Origin: Nonomuraea gerenzanensis
GTDB lineage: Bacteria > Actinomycetota > Actinomycetes > Streptosporangiales > Streptosporangiaceae
Reading direction: 5' to 3'
Length of the DNA: 64,000 bases
NCBI RefSeq assembly: GCF_020215645.1
Contig: NZ_CP084058.1
Location: 11,152,501-11,216,500, forward strand
Each line of letters begins with the position of its first letter. Within the stretch, counting starts at the first letter, position 1. The notes below the pieces were generated by a model. The model worked only from the letters and a program-made list of their open reading frames with translations, was not told the DNA's origin and ran no database searches. Made by a program: the position numbers and the translations under genes. Shown piece by piece: positions 15,902 through 25,464 of the stretch.

Positions 15902-18149
15902 TCGGCAGGTCGAGCACCCGCTTGCCGGTGGCGTGCCGCACCGCGTTGGCCACCGCCGCGGCGGCCCCGGTGATGCTCACCTCCCCGATCCCGCGCAGCC
16001 CCAGCGGCATGGTGGAGTCGGGCTCGTCCAGCCACAGCACGTCGATGCGCGGGATGTCGGCGTGCACCGGCACGTGGTACTCCGCCAGGCTCGCGTTCAT
16101 GATCCGGCCGTTGCGGTGGTCGATCAGCGTCTGCTCCGACAGCGCCATGCCGATGCCCATCACGATGCCGCCGCGCAGCTGGCTCGCCGCCGTCCTGGCG
16201 TTGATCACGGTGCCGACGTCGAAGACGCCCACCCAGCGCGAGACGCGCACCTCCATGGTGTCGGGATCCACGCGCACCTCGCAGAACTGCGCGCCGGTCG
16301 CCGCCCGCACCCAGCGCCTGCGCTCGCGCAGAGTCCTGGCCATGAAGCCGAGCATGCCCGCCTTGCTCTCCACCTCCACGTGGCCGCGGCCGGCCGCCGT
16401 CAGGATCTCCGCGTACGTCTGACCTGCGCCTCCCACGTACAGGCCGCCGTCGCGCGCCTCCACCTCATCCGGCTTGCGGCCGCGCAGCGGTGAGCCGGGC
16501 GAGCGGCGGACCAGGCCGAGCAGCGTGCGCTTGAGCTTGGCCGCGGCGTCCTGCACGCCCGCGGCGGCGCTGGCGGTCTGCATCGAGCCGCCGGCGCCGG
16601 GCGCGACCGGCAGCTCGGAGTCGCCGTACTCGACGCGTACGGACGCCAGCGGCACCCCCAGCTCGTCGGCGGCCATCTGCCCCAGCACCGTCGCCGTGCC
16701 CATGCCCATCTCCTGCAGCCCGCAGCGCACCACGACGCCGCCGTCCGCGCCCAGGCGCACCGTGACGTTCGCCGGCATCCGCATCGACGGGTGGTAGGCC
16801 GTGGCCACGCCCATGCCGACCAGCCACCGGCCGTCCCGCATGGACCCGGCGCGCGGGTCGCGCTCGCGCCAGCCGAACCGCTCGGCCCCCAGCGCGTACG
16901 CCTCCCGCAGCCTGCGGTGCGCCAGCCGCTGCCCGCCCACCGGGTCGCGGTCGGGCTCGTTGAGCAGGCGCAGCTCGACCGGGTCCAGGCCCAGCTCCCA
17001 GGCCAGCTCGTCCACGGCCGACTCCAGGGCGAAGGTGCCGATGGACTCGCCGGGCGCCCGCATGAACGTGTTGGCCAGCAGGTCGAGCCGGACGGTGCTC
17101 TGCCGCAGGTGGATGTTGGGCGCGGCGTACAGGTGCCGGGTGCCGGCGGTGATCGGCTCGCCGTTCCCGCCGCTGCGTCCCGTCCTGGACACGGTGGTGT
17201 GGATGACCGCGGTCAGCTTCCCGTCCGCGCCGGCGCCCAGCGCGACCCGCTGGATGCTGCCCGTACGCCCGCCGACCGTGTGGTAGACGCCTTCGCGGGT
17301 GAGCGCGAGCCGCACCGGCCGGCCCGTCGCCCGGGCGGCGAGCACGGCCAGCAGCGTGCCCGCCCAGACCGAGCCCTTGCCGCCGAACCCGCCCCCGACG
17401 TACGGGGACAGCACCCTGACGTTCTTCTCCGGCACCTCGAACCGCTGGGCCAGGTGCTTGCGCGTCCAGGTGATGCTCTGCGAGGCCTCGTGCACGGTCA
17501 GCCGGTCACCGTCCCAGACGGCGGTGGTGGCGTGCGGCTCGATCGCGTTGTGGTTGTGCGGCGGCGTGGTGAAGGTCAGGTCCACCGTGTGCGGCGCGGC
17601 TGCCAGCGCGGCCCGCGCGTCCCCCTTGTCCGCCTCGGCCTCGCTGATCAGGTTGCCCTTCTGGGGGACGGCGTTGCCCTGCTCGGCCGCCAGGTCCACC
17701 GCGGCGGGCAGCTCCTCGTAGGCCGGGCGCACCAGCGACGCCGCGTACCGGGCCGTCTCCGGGGTCTCGGCGACCACGACGGCGATCGGCTGGCCGTTCC
17801 AGGACACCTCGTCGGTGGCCAGGTAGTTGACCGAGGTGCCGGAGACGAGCGTGCTGAGGTCGAGGAAGCTCACCTTGGGGGCGGGCTTCATGGGCCGGGT
17901 GTTCTCGTGGGTGAGCACATCGATGACGCCGCGCACCGCCTGCGCCTCGGCCGTGTCGATGGCGGTGATGCGGCCCCTGGGGATGGTGGCGTGCACGAGG
18001 GCGGCGTAGGCGAGCCCCGGGTAGGGGTACTCGGCGGCGAAGCGGGCCTCGCCGGTGGTCTTGGCGGGGCCGTCCACCCGGTCGATCGCCTGGCCGACGT
18101 ACTTGGTGGTGCCGGTGGCCTGCTCGGTCTCGGCGTACTTGATGCTCAT
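15879..18149 (-). CDS. molybdenum hydroxylase, molybdopterin-binding subunit (xanthine dehydrogenase family)
   Basis: A 756-residue large subunit from ATG 18149, which overlaps the FAD subunit stop. Family features are [20 protein letters not shown] at the start, [17 protein letters not shown] (molybdopterin contact), the RAPGE region ([17 protein letters not shown]), [20 protein letters not shown], and near the end [14 protein letters not shown] and [20 protein letters not shown] with the catalytic glutamate. It is the third gene of a 2Fe-2S / FAD / Mo operon. The substrate (purine, aldehyde or N-heterocycle) is not evident. Confidence 0.92.
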   Translation of the reverse strand: MSIKYAETEQATGTTKYVGQAIDRVDGPAKTTGEARFAAEYPYPGLAYAALVHATIPRGRITAIDTAEAQAVRGVIDVLTHENTRPMKPAPKVSFLDLSTLVSGTSVNYLATDEVSWNGQPIAVVVAETPETARYAASLVRPAYEELPAAVDLAAEQGNAVPQKGNLISEAEADKGDARAALAAAPHTVDLTFTTPPHNHNAIEPHATTAVWDGDRLTVHEASQSITWTRKHLAQRFEVPEKNVRVLSPYVGGGFGGKGSVWAGTLLAVLAARATGRPVRLALTREGVYHTVGGRTGSIQRVALGAGADGKLTAVIHTTVSRTGRSGGNGEPITAGTRHLYAAPNIHLRQSTVRLDLLANTFMRAPGESIGTFALESAVDELAWELGLDPVELRLLNEPDRDPVGGQRLAHRRLREAYALGAERFGWRERDPRAGSMRDGRWLVGMGVATAYHPSMRMPANVTVRLGADGGVVVRCGLQEMGMGTATVLGQMAADELGVPLASVRVEYGDSELPVAPGAGGSMQTASAAAGVQDAAAKLKRTLLGLVRRSPGSPLRGRKPDEVEARDGGLYVGGAGQTYAEILTAAGRGHVEVESKAGMLGFMARTLRERRRWVRAATGAQFCEVRVDPDTMEVRVSRWVGVFDVGTVINARTAASQLRGGIVMGIGMALSEQTLIDHRNGRIMNASLAEYHVPVHADIPRIDVLWLDEPDSTMPLGLRGIGEVSITGAAAAVANAVRHATGKRVLDLPITLDKLL

Positions 18150-19138
18150 CGGGCCGTCCCTCCGGTGCTCAGCTCGCGCAGCGTGGCCGTGATCGTGGCC
18201 ACGGCGAGGCGGGGCTTGAAGGCGTTGCCCTCCCTGGTGACGGCGTCCGCCAGCTCGGCCTCGGCCGCGCGGCGGAAGGCGGTCTCGTCGGCGGGGCCGC
18301 CGAGCAGCAGGTCCTCCGCCCGTGTGGCGCGCCAGGGCTTGGGGGCGACGCCGCCCAGCGCCAGCCGTACGCCGGTGACCGCGCCGTCGCGCACCTCCAG
18401 CGCCGCCGCCACCGAGACCAGGGCGAAGGCGTACGACGCCCGGTCGCGGACCTTGCGGTAGCGGGAGTTGGCCGCGGCGGGGACGGGCGGCAGCTCGACC
18501 GCCGTGACCAGCTCGCCGGGGGCCAGCGTGGTCTCGACGTCGGGGGTGTCGCCGGGCAGCCGGTGGAAGCCGGCCATCGGGACGCGGCGGGTGCCGTCCA
18601 CGCCGTGGACCTCGACGGTGGCGTCCAGGGCGGCCAGCGCCACGCACAGGTCGGACGGGTGGGTGGCCACGCAGTGCTCGCTGACGCCCAGGATCCCCGC
18701 GCTCCTGTTGAACCCGTCGAGCGCGTCGCAGCCGGCGCCCGGCTCGCGCTTGTTGCAGGCGGAGGCGTGGTCGTAGAAGTACGGGCAGCGGGTGCGCTGC
18801 AGCAGGTTGCCGCCCACGGTGGCCATGTTGCGCAGCTGGGCCGAGGCGCCGGACAGCAGCGCCTGCGACACCATCGGGTAGCGGGTGCGCACCCGGCCGT
18901 CGGCGGCCAGCACGCTGTTGCGGACCAGCGCGCCGATGCGCAGCCCGCCGTCGGGCAGCTCCGTCACGGTGTCGAACGGCAGCCCGGTGACGTCCACGAC
19001 GGTGTCGGGGCGCTCGATGCCCTCGCGCATGAGGTCCACCAGGTTGGTGCCGCCGCCGAGGAACCTGGCGCCCGGCTCGGTGGCCGCGCGCACGGCCTCG
19101 GCGACGTCGGCGGGCTTGACGTAGGCGAACGGCCTCAT
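18146..19138 (-). CDS. molybdenum hydroxylase FAD-binding subunit
   Basis: A 330-residue protein from ATG 19138 ([20 protein letters not shown]). FAD-binding motifs of the PCMH/CoxM type are visible: [19 protein letters not shown] and the second loop [18 protein letters not shown] cysteine-rich stretch ([23 protein letters not shown]) matches the YagS-type subunits that carry an extra 4Fe-4S cluster. It is coupled by 4-base overlaps on both sides in the three-gene operon. It passes electrons from FAD to the acceptor. Confidence 0.92.
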   Translation of the reverse strand: MRPFAYVKPADVAEAVRAATEPGARFLGGGTNLVDLMREGIERPDTVVDVTGLPFDTVTELPDGGLRIGALVRNSVLAADGRVRTRYPMVSQALLSGASAQLRNMATVGGNLLQRTRCPYFYDHASACNKREPGAGCDALDGFNRSAGILGVSEHCVATHPSDLCVALAALDATVEVHGVDGTRRVPMAGFHRLPGDTPDVETTLAPGELVTAVELPPVPAAANSRYRKVRDRASYAFALVSVAAALEVRDGAVTGVRLALGGVAPKPWRATRAEDLLLGGPADETAFRRAAEAELADAVTREGNAFKPRLAVATITATLRELSTGGTAR

Positions 19139-19614
19139 CGGGACGCCTCCTTGATCGCGTCCACGATGCCGTTGTAGGCGCCGCAGCGGCACAGGTTGCC
19201 GCTCATCCGCTCCCTGATCTCGGCCTCGTCGAGCCCCTGCGAGCCGGTCACGGCGCTGGGCATGCCGGCCTCGTGCTCGGCCAGCATGCCGATCGCGGAG
19301 CAGATCTGGCCCGGGGTGCAGTAGCCGCACTGGAGCCCGTCGTGGCGGACGAACGCCTCCTGCAGCGGATGCGTCACGCCTTCGATCGTGGTGATCTCCC
19401 TGCCGTCGTACTGGATGGCCAGGGCCAGGCAGGCGTTGATCCGCACGCCGTCGGCGAGCACCGTGCAGGCGCCGCAGGCGCCCTGGTCGCAGCCCTTCTT
19501 GGGGCCGGTCAGCCCCAGCCGCTCACGCAACGCGTCGAGCAGGCTCACCCACGGCTCGACGTCGAGGGACTCGACGGAGCCGTTCACTTTCATCCGTATC
19601 TCGGTCACGCGCAT
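19135..19614 (-). CDS. molybdenum hydroxylase 2Fe-2S subunit
   Basis: A 159-residue small subunit with two 2Fe-2S clusters. The plant-ferredoxin-type site is [22 protein letters not shown]. The helical-domain site is CGYCTPGQ ... GNLCRCGAY. The start is set at ATG 19614, where GGGAGG is almost adjacent; the internal ATG at 19593 is an alternative. It is first in the operon, facing the divergent TetR gene, with operator-like repeats in between. Confidence 0.92.
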   Translation of the reverse strand: MRVTEIRMKVNGSVESLDVEPWVSLLDALRERLGLTGPKKGCDQGACGACTVLADGVRINACLALAIQYDGREITTIEGVTHPLQEAFVRHDGLQCGYCTPGQICSAIGMLAEHEAGMPSAVTGSQGLDEAEIRERMSGNLCRCGAYNGIVDAIKEASR

Positions 19615-19641
19615 CCTCCCGGCTTTGCACCGGACGCTAAC

Positions 19642-19675
19642 AGAACGTCGTTTCCTTAACAAGTGAACGGCGTTC
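19642..19675. promoter_or_regulatory. TetR operator pair upstream of the hydroxylase operon
   Basis: GAACG-G-CGTTC (19665-19675) is a perfect inverted repeat. A partial copy, AGAACG-T-CGTTT, lies at 19643-19653, with centres 22 bases apart. They sit between the 2Fe-2S gene and tetR, both reading outwards. The core GAACG/CGTTC recalls the operator of the other TetR at 15305, with a one-base rather than two-base centre, so the two regulators may be related in specificity. Confidence 0.65.
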
Positions 19676-19707
19676 TTTTAAGTCGGCGCCAGTATGCTGA
19701 TGACGAC

Positions 19708-20367
19708 ATGACGCGGTCGGCATTCCTCCGGGCCAGGCGGCCCGAGCACAAGCAGCAGCGGCGCGAGGCCATCCTCGCCGCCGCCCGCGAGCTCGCCCGC
19801 ACCTCGGGGGTGCGCAACGTGAGCCTGGGGGCGGTCGCCGAGGCGGTGGGGCTGGCCAAGTCCAACATCGTGCGTTACTTCGGCACCCGCGAGGAGATCT
19901 ACCTGGAGCTGCTCACCGACGAGTGGCGCCAGTGGGCCGAGGCCGCCGCCGAGCGGCTGCGCACCACCGCCGGCGGCACGGCGGCGGCGGTGACCGCGCT
20001 GGCCGAGACGCTCGTCGAGCGCCCGCTCTTCTGCGACCTGCTCAGCCACGCCGCCACCAGCCTGGAGCACAACGTCTCGGTCTCCGCCGCCCGCTCGTTC
20101 AAGCACGCGGTGCACGCCCGGGTCGCCGAGATGGGCGCCGTGGTGGCCGGCGCGACGGACCTGACCGAGCGCGAGGGCGGCGAGCTGGCGGCCGCCGCCA
20201 GCGGCCTGGCCGGCATGCTCTACCCGGCCGCCAACCCGCCGCCCGCGCTCGCCCAGGTCTACGCCGAGGACCCGGAGCTGGCCGCCGCCTGCCCGGTGCT
20301 GCTGCCCACGCTCGTCCGGGCGCTCTCCGCCCTGGCCGCCGGGCTGCCGACTCTCAGGGAAGAGTGA
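19708..20367 (+). CDS. TetR family regulator of the hydroxylase operon
   Basis: A 219-residue protein from ATG 19708 (MTRSAFLRARRPEHKQQR). An upstream frame start at 19663 falls inside the operator. The HTH reads REAILAAARELARTSGVRNV ... VAEAVGLAKSNIVRYFGTREEIYLELLTDEW, TetR type. The C-terminal domain looks like the TetR_C class with a helical ligand pocket. Divergence from the molybdenum hydroxylase operon makes that operon its likely target. Confidence 0.9.
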   Translation: MTRSAFLRARRPEHKQQRREAILAAARELARTSGVRNVSLGAVAEAVGLAKSNIVRYFGTREEIYLELLTDEWRQWAEAAAERLRTTAGGTAAAVTALAETLVERPLFCDLLSHAATSLEHNVSVSAARSFKHAVHARVAEMGAVVAGATDLTEREGGELAAAASGLAGMLYPAANPPPALAQVYAEDPELAAACPVLLPTLVRALSALAAGLPTLREE

Positions 20368-20456
20368 AAGTTTCACCTCTCTCCAGGCATTCCTGACCGC
20401 CCGCGGCCCGCTCGCTGTACATCGGGGCGGTTTCCGCAGAGCATGTGCCCGATACC

Positions 20457-20466
20457 TAACCGGTTA
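20457..20466. promoter_or_regulatory. LacI-type palindrome upstream of the mannanase
   Basis: TAACCGGTTA (20457-20466) is a perfect palindrome about 25 bases before the mannanase start codon. The extended form TAACCGGTTAA matches TAACCGCTTAA (minus strand of 31512-31523) at 10 of 11 positions, and GAACCGCTTAG at 23201-23211 at 8 of 11. It is probably the binding site of a LacI regulator in this window. Confidence 0.55.
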
Positions 20467-20490
20467 ACAATCATCAGAAGGGCACCCCCC

Positions 20491-22098
20491 ATGATCAAAC
20501 GACTCGGGCTCGCGGCGGCGGCGCTCCTGTCGCTGCTCGTCTCGATGCTGATCGTCCCGGCTCCCGCGCACGCCGCGGTCGGGCTCCGGGTCAGCGGCAC
20601 CAGGATTCTGGAGGCCAACGGGAACGCGTTCGTCATGCGCGGTGTCAGCCACGCGCACACCTGGTACACCAATCAGACGAGCTCCTTCGCCAACATCAAG
20701 GCGCTGCGCGCCAACACCGTGCGCGTCGTGCTGAGCGGCGGCCGGTGGACCCCGAACAGCGCCTCCGACGTGGCCAACGTCGTCTCCCTGTGCCGGCAGA
20801 ACCGGTTAATATGCGTGCTCGAAAACCATGACACCACCGGGTACGGCGAGCAGAGCGGCGCGTACACCCTCGACCAGGCGGTCGACTACTGGAACAGCGT
20901 CCGCAGCGCCCTGACCGGCACCGAGGACTTCATCATCGTCAACATCGGCAACGAGCCGTACGGCAACAACAACGTCTCGGCCTGGACCGCCGCCACCACC
21001 AGCGCGATCACCCGCATGCGCACGCTCGGCTTCCAGCACATGCTGATGGTGGACGCGCCCAACTGGGGCCAGGACTGGCAGTTCACCATGCGCGACAACG
21101 CCAGGACGGTCGCCGCCGCCGACACGCAGCGGAACACGGTGTTCTCCGTCCACATGTACGGCGTCTTCGACACGGCCGCCGAGATCACCGCGTACCTGGA
21201 CGCGTTCCAGACGGCCGGGCTGCCGCTGGTGATCGGCGAGTTCGGGCACAACCACTCCGACGGCAACCCCGACGAGGACACGATCATGGCCCAGGCGGTG
21301 TCGCGCGGCCTCGGCTACATCGGCTGGTCGTGGAGCGGCAACAGTGGCGGCGTCGAGTACCTCGACATGGTCACCAACTTCAACCCGGCCGCGCTGACGT
21401 CCTGGGGCCAGCGCATCTTCAACGGCGCCAACGGCATCACCGCCACCTCGCGCGAGGCCACCTTCTTCAGCGGCGGCGGCACCGACACCACCGCCCCGAC
21501 CACGCCCGGCACCCCCTCGGCCTCCGGCGTCACCTCCACCGGCGCCTCCTTAACCTGGACGGCCTCCACGGACGCGGGCGGCTCGGGGCTGGCGGGATAC
21601 GACGTCTACCGGGAGCAGGGCGCCACCGACCCGCTGCTCGGCTCCTCCACCACCAACTCCATCACCCTGACCGGCCTGACGCCGTCCACCCAGTACCAGG
21701 TGTACGTGCGGGCGCGCGACGGCGCGAGCAACCAGTCGGCCGCCTCGGCCACCACCACCTTCACCACCACGGGCGGCGGCACCGGCGGCGGCTGCACGGC
21801 GGCAGGGACCGTGCAGAGCCAGTGGGGCGGCGGCTACGTCGTCCAGCCGGTCACGGTCACCAACACCGGCACGTCCGGCATCACCGGCTGGACCGTCACC
21901 TTCACCCTGCCCGCCGGGCACACCCTCGCCGGCTCGTGGAACGCCTCGGTGACGACCAGCGAGCAGACCGTCACGGCCAGGAACGCGGGCTACAACGGCA
22001 ACGTGCCGGCGGGCGGCAACGCCGGCTTCGGCTTCCAGGTCAACCGGCCGGGCGGGAACACCGCCACGGTCGGCTCCTACACCTGCGCCGCCTCCTGA
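20491..22098 (+). CDS. secreted GH5 endo-beta-mannanase-like enzyme with FnIII and CBM2
   Basis: A 535-residue protein from ATG 20491. The signal peptide spans residues 1-28 (ending APAHAA). The GH5 catalytic domain (about 30-325) opens GLRVSGTRILEANGNAFVMRG, a pattern typical of actinomycete beta-mannanases of subfamily 8. The acid/base is E155 in NIGNEPYG and the nucleophile E250 in VIGEFGHNH. A fibronectin III domain (about 345-432) and a family 2 carbohydrate-binding module (about 438-535, with SQWGGGY, GWTVTF and GSWNASV) follow. It cleaves mannan backbones outside the cell while bound to polysaccharide. Confidence 0.9.
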   Translation: MIKRLGLAAAALLSLLVSMLIVPAPAHAAVGLRVSGTRILEANGNAFVMRGVSHAHTWYTNQTSSFANIKALRANTVRVVLSGGRWTPNSASDVANVVSLCRQNRLICVLENHDTTGYGEQSGAYTLDQAVDYWNSVRSALTGTEDFIIVNIGNEPYGNNNVSAWTAATTSAITRMRTLGFQHMLMVDAPNWGQDWQFTMRDNARTVAAADTQRNTVFSVHMYGVFDTAAEITAYLDAFQTAGLPLVIGEFGHNHSDGNPDEDTIMAQAVSRGLGYIGWSWSGNSGGVEYLDMVTNFNPAALTSWGQRIFNGANGITATSREATFFSGGGTDTTAPTTPGTPSASGVTSTGASLTWTASTDAGGSGLAGYDVYREQGATDPLLGSSTTNSITLTGLTPSTQYQVYVRARDGASNQSAASATTTFTTTGGGTGGGCTAAGTVQSQWGGGYVVQPVTVTNTGTSGITGWTVTFTLPAGHTLAGSWNASVTTSEQTVTARNAGYNGNVPAGGNAGFGFQVNRPGGNTATVGSYTCAAS

Positions 22099-22106
22099 CG
22101 ACGTAA

Positions 22107-22144
22107 CGCGGGCCGCCTCCACCTGGCGATGGGGGCGGCCCGCG
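22107..22144. terminator. bidirectional hairpin terminator
   Basis: CGCGGGCCGCC (22107-22117) pairs with GGCGGCCCGCG (22134-22144): an 11-base perfect stem with a 16-base loop. It lies between the ends of the convergent mannanase and LacI genes, and so probably serves both. Confidence 0.8.
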
Positions 22145-22159
22145 CATGCGGGACGCCTC

Positions 22160-23173
22160 TTACGAAACCCCGGGCGGGGAGGTGGAGTCGCGGATGACGA
22201 GCTGGCACGGCAGCGTGTGCACCCCCGGCGTGGCCTTGCCGTCGATCGCGGCGAACAGGTGCTGCGCCGCCGTGCGGCCCAGCACCTCCAGGTTCATGTC
22301 CACGGTCGTCAGCGCGGGCCGCGTCTCGGTGGACAGCACCTCCCAGTTGTCGTAGCCGACCACCGCGATGTCGTCGGGCACCCGCCGGCCCCGCTCGCGC
22401 ACGGCCTCCACGAACCCGGCCGCGATCTGGTCGCTGCCGCAGAACACGGCGTCGATCTCCGGCTCGGCCATCAGCAGCATCTCGGCCGCGTGCCGGCCCC
22501 ACCGCTGCGACCACACCCCCGACATCGTCTGCCCCACCTGCTGGACCCCCGCCTCGGCGAGCGCCCGCCGCAGGCCCTCCTCTCGGTCGCGGGCCGCCTT
22601 GTAGTGGGCGGGCCCGGTGATGTGCGCGATCCGGCGCCGGCCCAGGGCGAGCAGGTGGTTGACGGCCATCGCCGCCGCGCCCACGTCGTCGGGGACGAAC
22701 GACACGTCCGAGGGGTCCTCGGACGGCCCGTACGCGTACACGACGGGCACCGGCAGGTCGTTGCTCACGGACGGCCGCGGGTTCGTGCTCTCCCCCACCA
22801 CGATCAGCCCGTCCACCCGTCGCGACAGCAGGGCGCGCAGGTGGTGCTGCTCCCTGATCGCGTCGCCGCGCGCGTCGCACAGCAGCACCGCCATCTCCCC
22901 GGCGCCGAACGCGTCCTCGGCGCCCAGCAGCACCGGGATGCCGAACCGGCCGACGCTGTCGGAGGTCAGCAGCCCCACGGTCCTGGTCTGCCCCGAGAGC
23001 AGGCCCCTGGCCAGGGCGTTGGGCTGGAAGGAGAGCTCGGCCGCGGCGGCGAGCACGCGTTCGCGCGTGGCCGCCCGCACGTCCTGGCGCCCGTTGAGCG
23101 CCTTGGAGGCCGTGGCGATCGATACCCCCGCCAGCGAGGCCACGTCGTTGATGGTCGCCCGCTTACCCGCCAT
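22160..23173 (-). CDS. LacI family regulator of the adjacent sugar operon
   Basis: A 337-residue protein. The HTH and hinge read ATINDVASLAGVSIATASKALNGRQDV ... FQPNALARGL. A periplasmic-binding-type effector domain follows (VGLLTSDSVGRFGIPVLLGA, DGLIVVGES, IAVVGYDNWEVLSTETRPALTTV). It is divergent from the ABC importer / GH127 operon, with palindromes at both promoters. It is likely a repressor relieved by an arabinose-containing oligosaccharide, which is inferred from GH127. Confidence 0.92.
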   Translation of the reverse strand: MAGKRATINDVASLAGVSIATASKALNGRQDVRAATRERVLAAAAELSFQPNALARGLLSGQTRTVGLLTSDSVGRFGIPVLLGAEDAFGAGEMAVLLCDARGDAIREQHHLRALLSRRVDGLIVVGESTNPRPSVSNDLPVPVVYAYGPSEDPSDVSFVPDDVGAAAMAVNHLLALGRRRIAHITGPAHYKAARDREEGLRRALAEAGVQQVGQTMSGVWSQRWGRHAAEMLLMAEPEIDAVFCGSDQIAAGFVEAVRERGRRVPDDIAVVGYDNWEVLSTETRPALTTVDMNLEVLGRTAAQHLFAAIDGKATPGVHTLPCQLVIRDSTSPPGVS

Positions 23174-23177
23174 ACTT

Positions 23178-23263
23178 CGAAACCCTTTTCGGTGAATTGT
23201 GAACCGCTTAGCACCATAGCACCCATTGACATGGGCTCATGTTTCTTCTACGTTTCCGAAAAC
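23178..23263. promoter_or_regulatory. LacI operators and promoter of the sugar operon
   Basis: CGAAA-CCCT-TTTCG (23178-23191) lies just before the lacI start. GTTTCCGAAAAC (23252-23263) is an imperfect palindrome 22 bases before the binding-protein start. A promoter TTGACA (23226-23231) with a 17-base spacer and TACGTT (23249-23254) fits the importer operon, and the second palindrome covers its -10 and start region. GAACCGCTTAG (23201-23211) is a further LacI-like site. The layout predicts repression of both directions. Confidence 0.7.
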
Positions 23264-23284
23264 CTTTAAGTCCAGGAGCAGATC

Positions 23285-24556
23285 ATGAGACGAAGGCTGG
23301 CCGGGATCTCCCTCCTCAGTGTGTTAGCGCTCACAGCAGCGGCCTGCGGCGGTGGCGACGGTAACGACGGCGGGACACAGGCGGCGGACGGTCCCGTGAC
23401 CATCACCATGTGGACCCGCGCGGCGACACAGACGCAGAGCGAGCGCCTGGTCGCCGAGTACAACAAGACCCACAAGAACCAGGTCAAGCTCACCGTCATC
23501 CCGACGGACAACTACCAGCCCCGCATCGCCGCCGCGGCCGGAGCCAAGCAGCTCCCCGACGTGTTCGCGGCGGATGTCATCTTCGTCCCGAACTACACCT
23601 CCCAGGGCCTGTTCATGGACATCACGGACAGGATCGCGGCCCTGCCGTACAAGGACAAGCTCGCCCCCTCCCACATGAAGCTCGGCACGCTGGACAACCG
23701 GCAGTACACGCTGCCCCACACCCTCGACCTGTCGGTCTGGTTCTGGAACAAGGACCTGTACGAGAAGGCCGGCCTCGACCCCGAGCAGGGCCCCGAGTCG
23801 CTCAAGGAGTTCGCCGAGCAGGCCACCACCGTCCAGGAGAAGCTGGGCAAGGACGGCAAGATCCACGGCACCTTCTTCGGCGGCAACTGCGGCGGCTGCT
23901 ATGTCTTCACGTTCTGGCCGTCCGTGTGGGCCGCCGGTGCGCAGGTCATGAACGCCGAAGGCACGGTCTCGCTGAACGACCAGCCGCCCATGACCGCCGT
24001 GTTCGACATCTGGCGCAAGCTGTACGAGAACAAGGTCACCGGGCCGACCGCCAAGGAGGAGCAGGGCCCCACCTGGACCGGCTTCTTCCCCAAGGGTGAG
24101 ATCGGCGTAATGCCGATGCCGTCCACCACGCTCGGTCTGATGCCCGAGGACATGAGGATCGGCGTCACCCCGATCGCCGGCCCCGACGGCGGCGAGTCCA
24201 CGTTCGTGGGCGGCGACTCGCTCGGCATCTCCGCCACCTCCCAGAACGCCGACGCGGCCTGGGAGTTCATCTCCTGGACGGTCTCGGACCAGGCGCAGGT
24301 GGAGGTGATGGCCAAGAACAAGGACGTGCTCGCGCGTACGGACCTGGCCGGTAACAAGTACTCGGCCGAGGACCCGCGCGTGGTGCTGATCAACTCGCTG
24401 GTCGCCAAGGGCCAGACGCCGTTCGCGCTGCGCTTCGGCCAGACCTACAACGACCCGCAGGGGCCGTGGCTGCGGCTGGCCAGGGAGGCGGTCTTCGGTG
24501 ACGCCTCGAAGGTCCCGCAGCTCAACACCGAGATCACGAAGTCGCTGCAGCAATGA
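23285..24556 (+). CDS. ABC transporter sugar-binding lipoprotein
   Basis: A 423-residue extracellular solute-binding protein of the sugar (MalE-like, cluster B) type. The lipobox LTAAAC places the lipidated cysteine at residue 21, so it is anchored on the outer face of the membrane. The mature part has VTITMWTRAAT, AAAAGAKQLPDVFAADVIFV, WFWNKDLYEKAGLDP and WEFISWTVS. AGGAG lies 7 bases before the start. It is first in a four-gene operon with two permeases and GH127; no ATPase gene is present, so a shared MsiK-like ATPase is expected. Confidence 0.93.
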   Translation: MRRRLAGISLLSVLALTAAACGGGDGNDGGTQAADGPVTITMWTRAATQTQSERLVAEYNKTHKNQVKLTVIPTDNYQPRIAAAAGAKQLPDVFAADVIFVPNYTSQGLFMDITDRIAALPYKDKLAPSHMKLGTLDNRQYTLPHTLDLSVWFWNKDLYEKAGLDPEQGPESLKEFAEQATTVQEKLGKDGKIHGTFFGGNCGGCYVFTFWPSVWAAGAQVMNAEGTVSLNDQPPMTAVFDIWRKLYENKVTGPTAKEEQGPTWTGFFPKGEIGVMPMPSTTLGLMPEDMRIGVTPIAGPDGGESTFVGGDSLGISATSQNADAAWEFISWTVSDQAQVEVMAKNKDVLARTDLAGNKYSAEDPRVVLINSLVAKGQTPFALRFGQTYNDPQGPWLRLAREAVFGDASKVPQLNTEITKSLQQ

Positions 24557-25464
24557 CGCTGACGGTCACCCGATCGAGGCGGGCGGCGCACTCGGCGCCG
24601 TCCGCCCGCTGGCGCAGCAGGAAGGTGCAGGGCTGGCTGTACGCGGCGCCGACGGCCGTCATCGTGGGCGTGCTGTTCATCGCGCCGCTGGTGCTGGTCG
24701 TGTGGATGTCGCTGAACCGCTGGCCGCTGCTCGGCCCCGCCACGTTCAACGCCCCCGCCAACTACGTCAAGATCGCCGACAACCCGCTCTTCGTGGACGC
24801 GGTCCTCTTCACGCTGAAGTACACGGCCATCACCACGGTGCTGCTGTCGGGCGTGGCGCTCGGGCTGGCGCTGCTGGTGCAGGAGCGCAGGCCGGGCATC
24901 GCCTTCTTCAGGACCGCGTTCTTCCTGCCGGGCGCGGTCGGCTTCGCGGCGGCGGGCCTGCTGTTCTACGGGATGCTGAACAACGACTTCGGCCCCATCG
25001 ACCCGATGTTGCAGTCACTGGGCATCACCAGCGAGCCGATCAAGTGGATCGGCACCCCGAACATGGCGCTGTTCTCCACGATCACGCTGGTGCTGTGGCG
25101 CTTCGCCGGGTTCAACATGCTCATCCTGCTGACCGGGCTGCAGGCCATCCCCACCGAGGTGTACGAGGCCGCCAGGAGCGACGGCGCGAACCGCTGGCAG
25201 ATCTTCACCAGGATCACGCTCCCGCTGCTGCGCCCGACGCTGGCGCTGATGCTGATCCTCAGCGTCACCGGCTCGCTGCTGGCCTTCGACCAGTTCTTCG
25301 TCTTCACCAACGGCGGCCCGGACAACAGCACGGTCTCCATGGTGATGGTCGTCTACCGGGACGCGTTCTTCCGCTTCGACCTCGGCGGCGCGGCGGCCCT
25401 GTCGGTCGTGCTGCTCGTGGCCCTGGTCGGGCTCAACACGCTGATGATGCGGAGGCTGCGGTGA
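24553..25464 (+). CDS. sugar ABC transporter permease (MalF-like)
   Basis: A 303-residue protein with six predicted transmembrane helices. The EAA loop reads EAARSDGANRWQIFTRITLP, the ATPase contact of carbohydrate-type permeases. It overlaps the binding-protein stop (ATGA) and the next permease start (GTGA), so it is translationally coupled. With the following permease it forms the channel for the oligosaccharide captured by the lipoprotein. Confidence 0.92.
   Translation: MTLTVTRSRRAAHSAPSARWRSRKVQGWLYAAPTAVIVGVLFIAPLVLVVWMSLNRWPLLGPATFNAPANYVKIADNPLFVDAVLFTLKYTAITTVLLSGVALGLALLVQERRPGIAFFRTAFFLPGAVGFAAAGLLFYGMLNNDFGPIDPMLQSLGITSEPIKWIGTPNMALFSTITLVLWRFAGFNMLILLTGLQAIPTEVYEAARSDGANRWQIFTRITLPLLRPTLALMLILSVTGSLLAFDQFFVFTNGGPDNSTVSMVMVVYRDAFFRFDLGGAAALSVVLLVALVGLNTLMMRRLR

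Noticed and set aside
16791..18461. 556-codon frame antisense to the molybdenum hydroxylase genes
   Set aside because: Shadow frame; the opposite strand has full family motifs.
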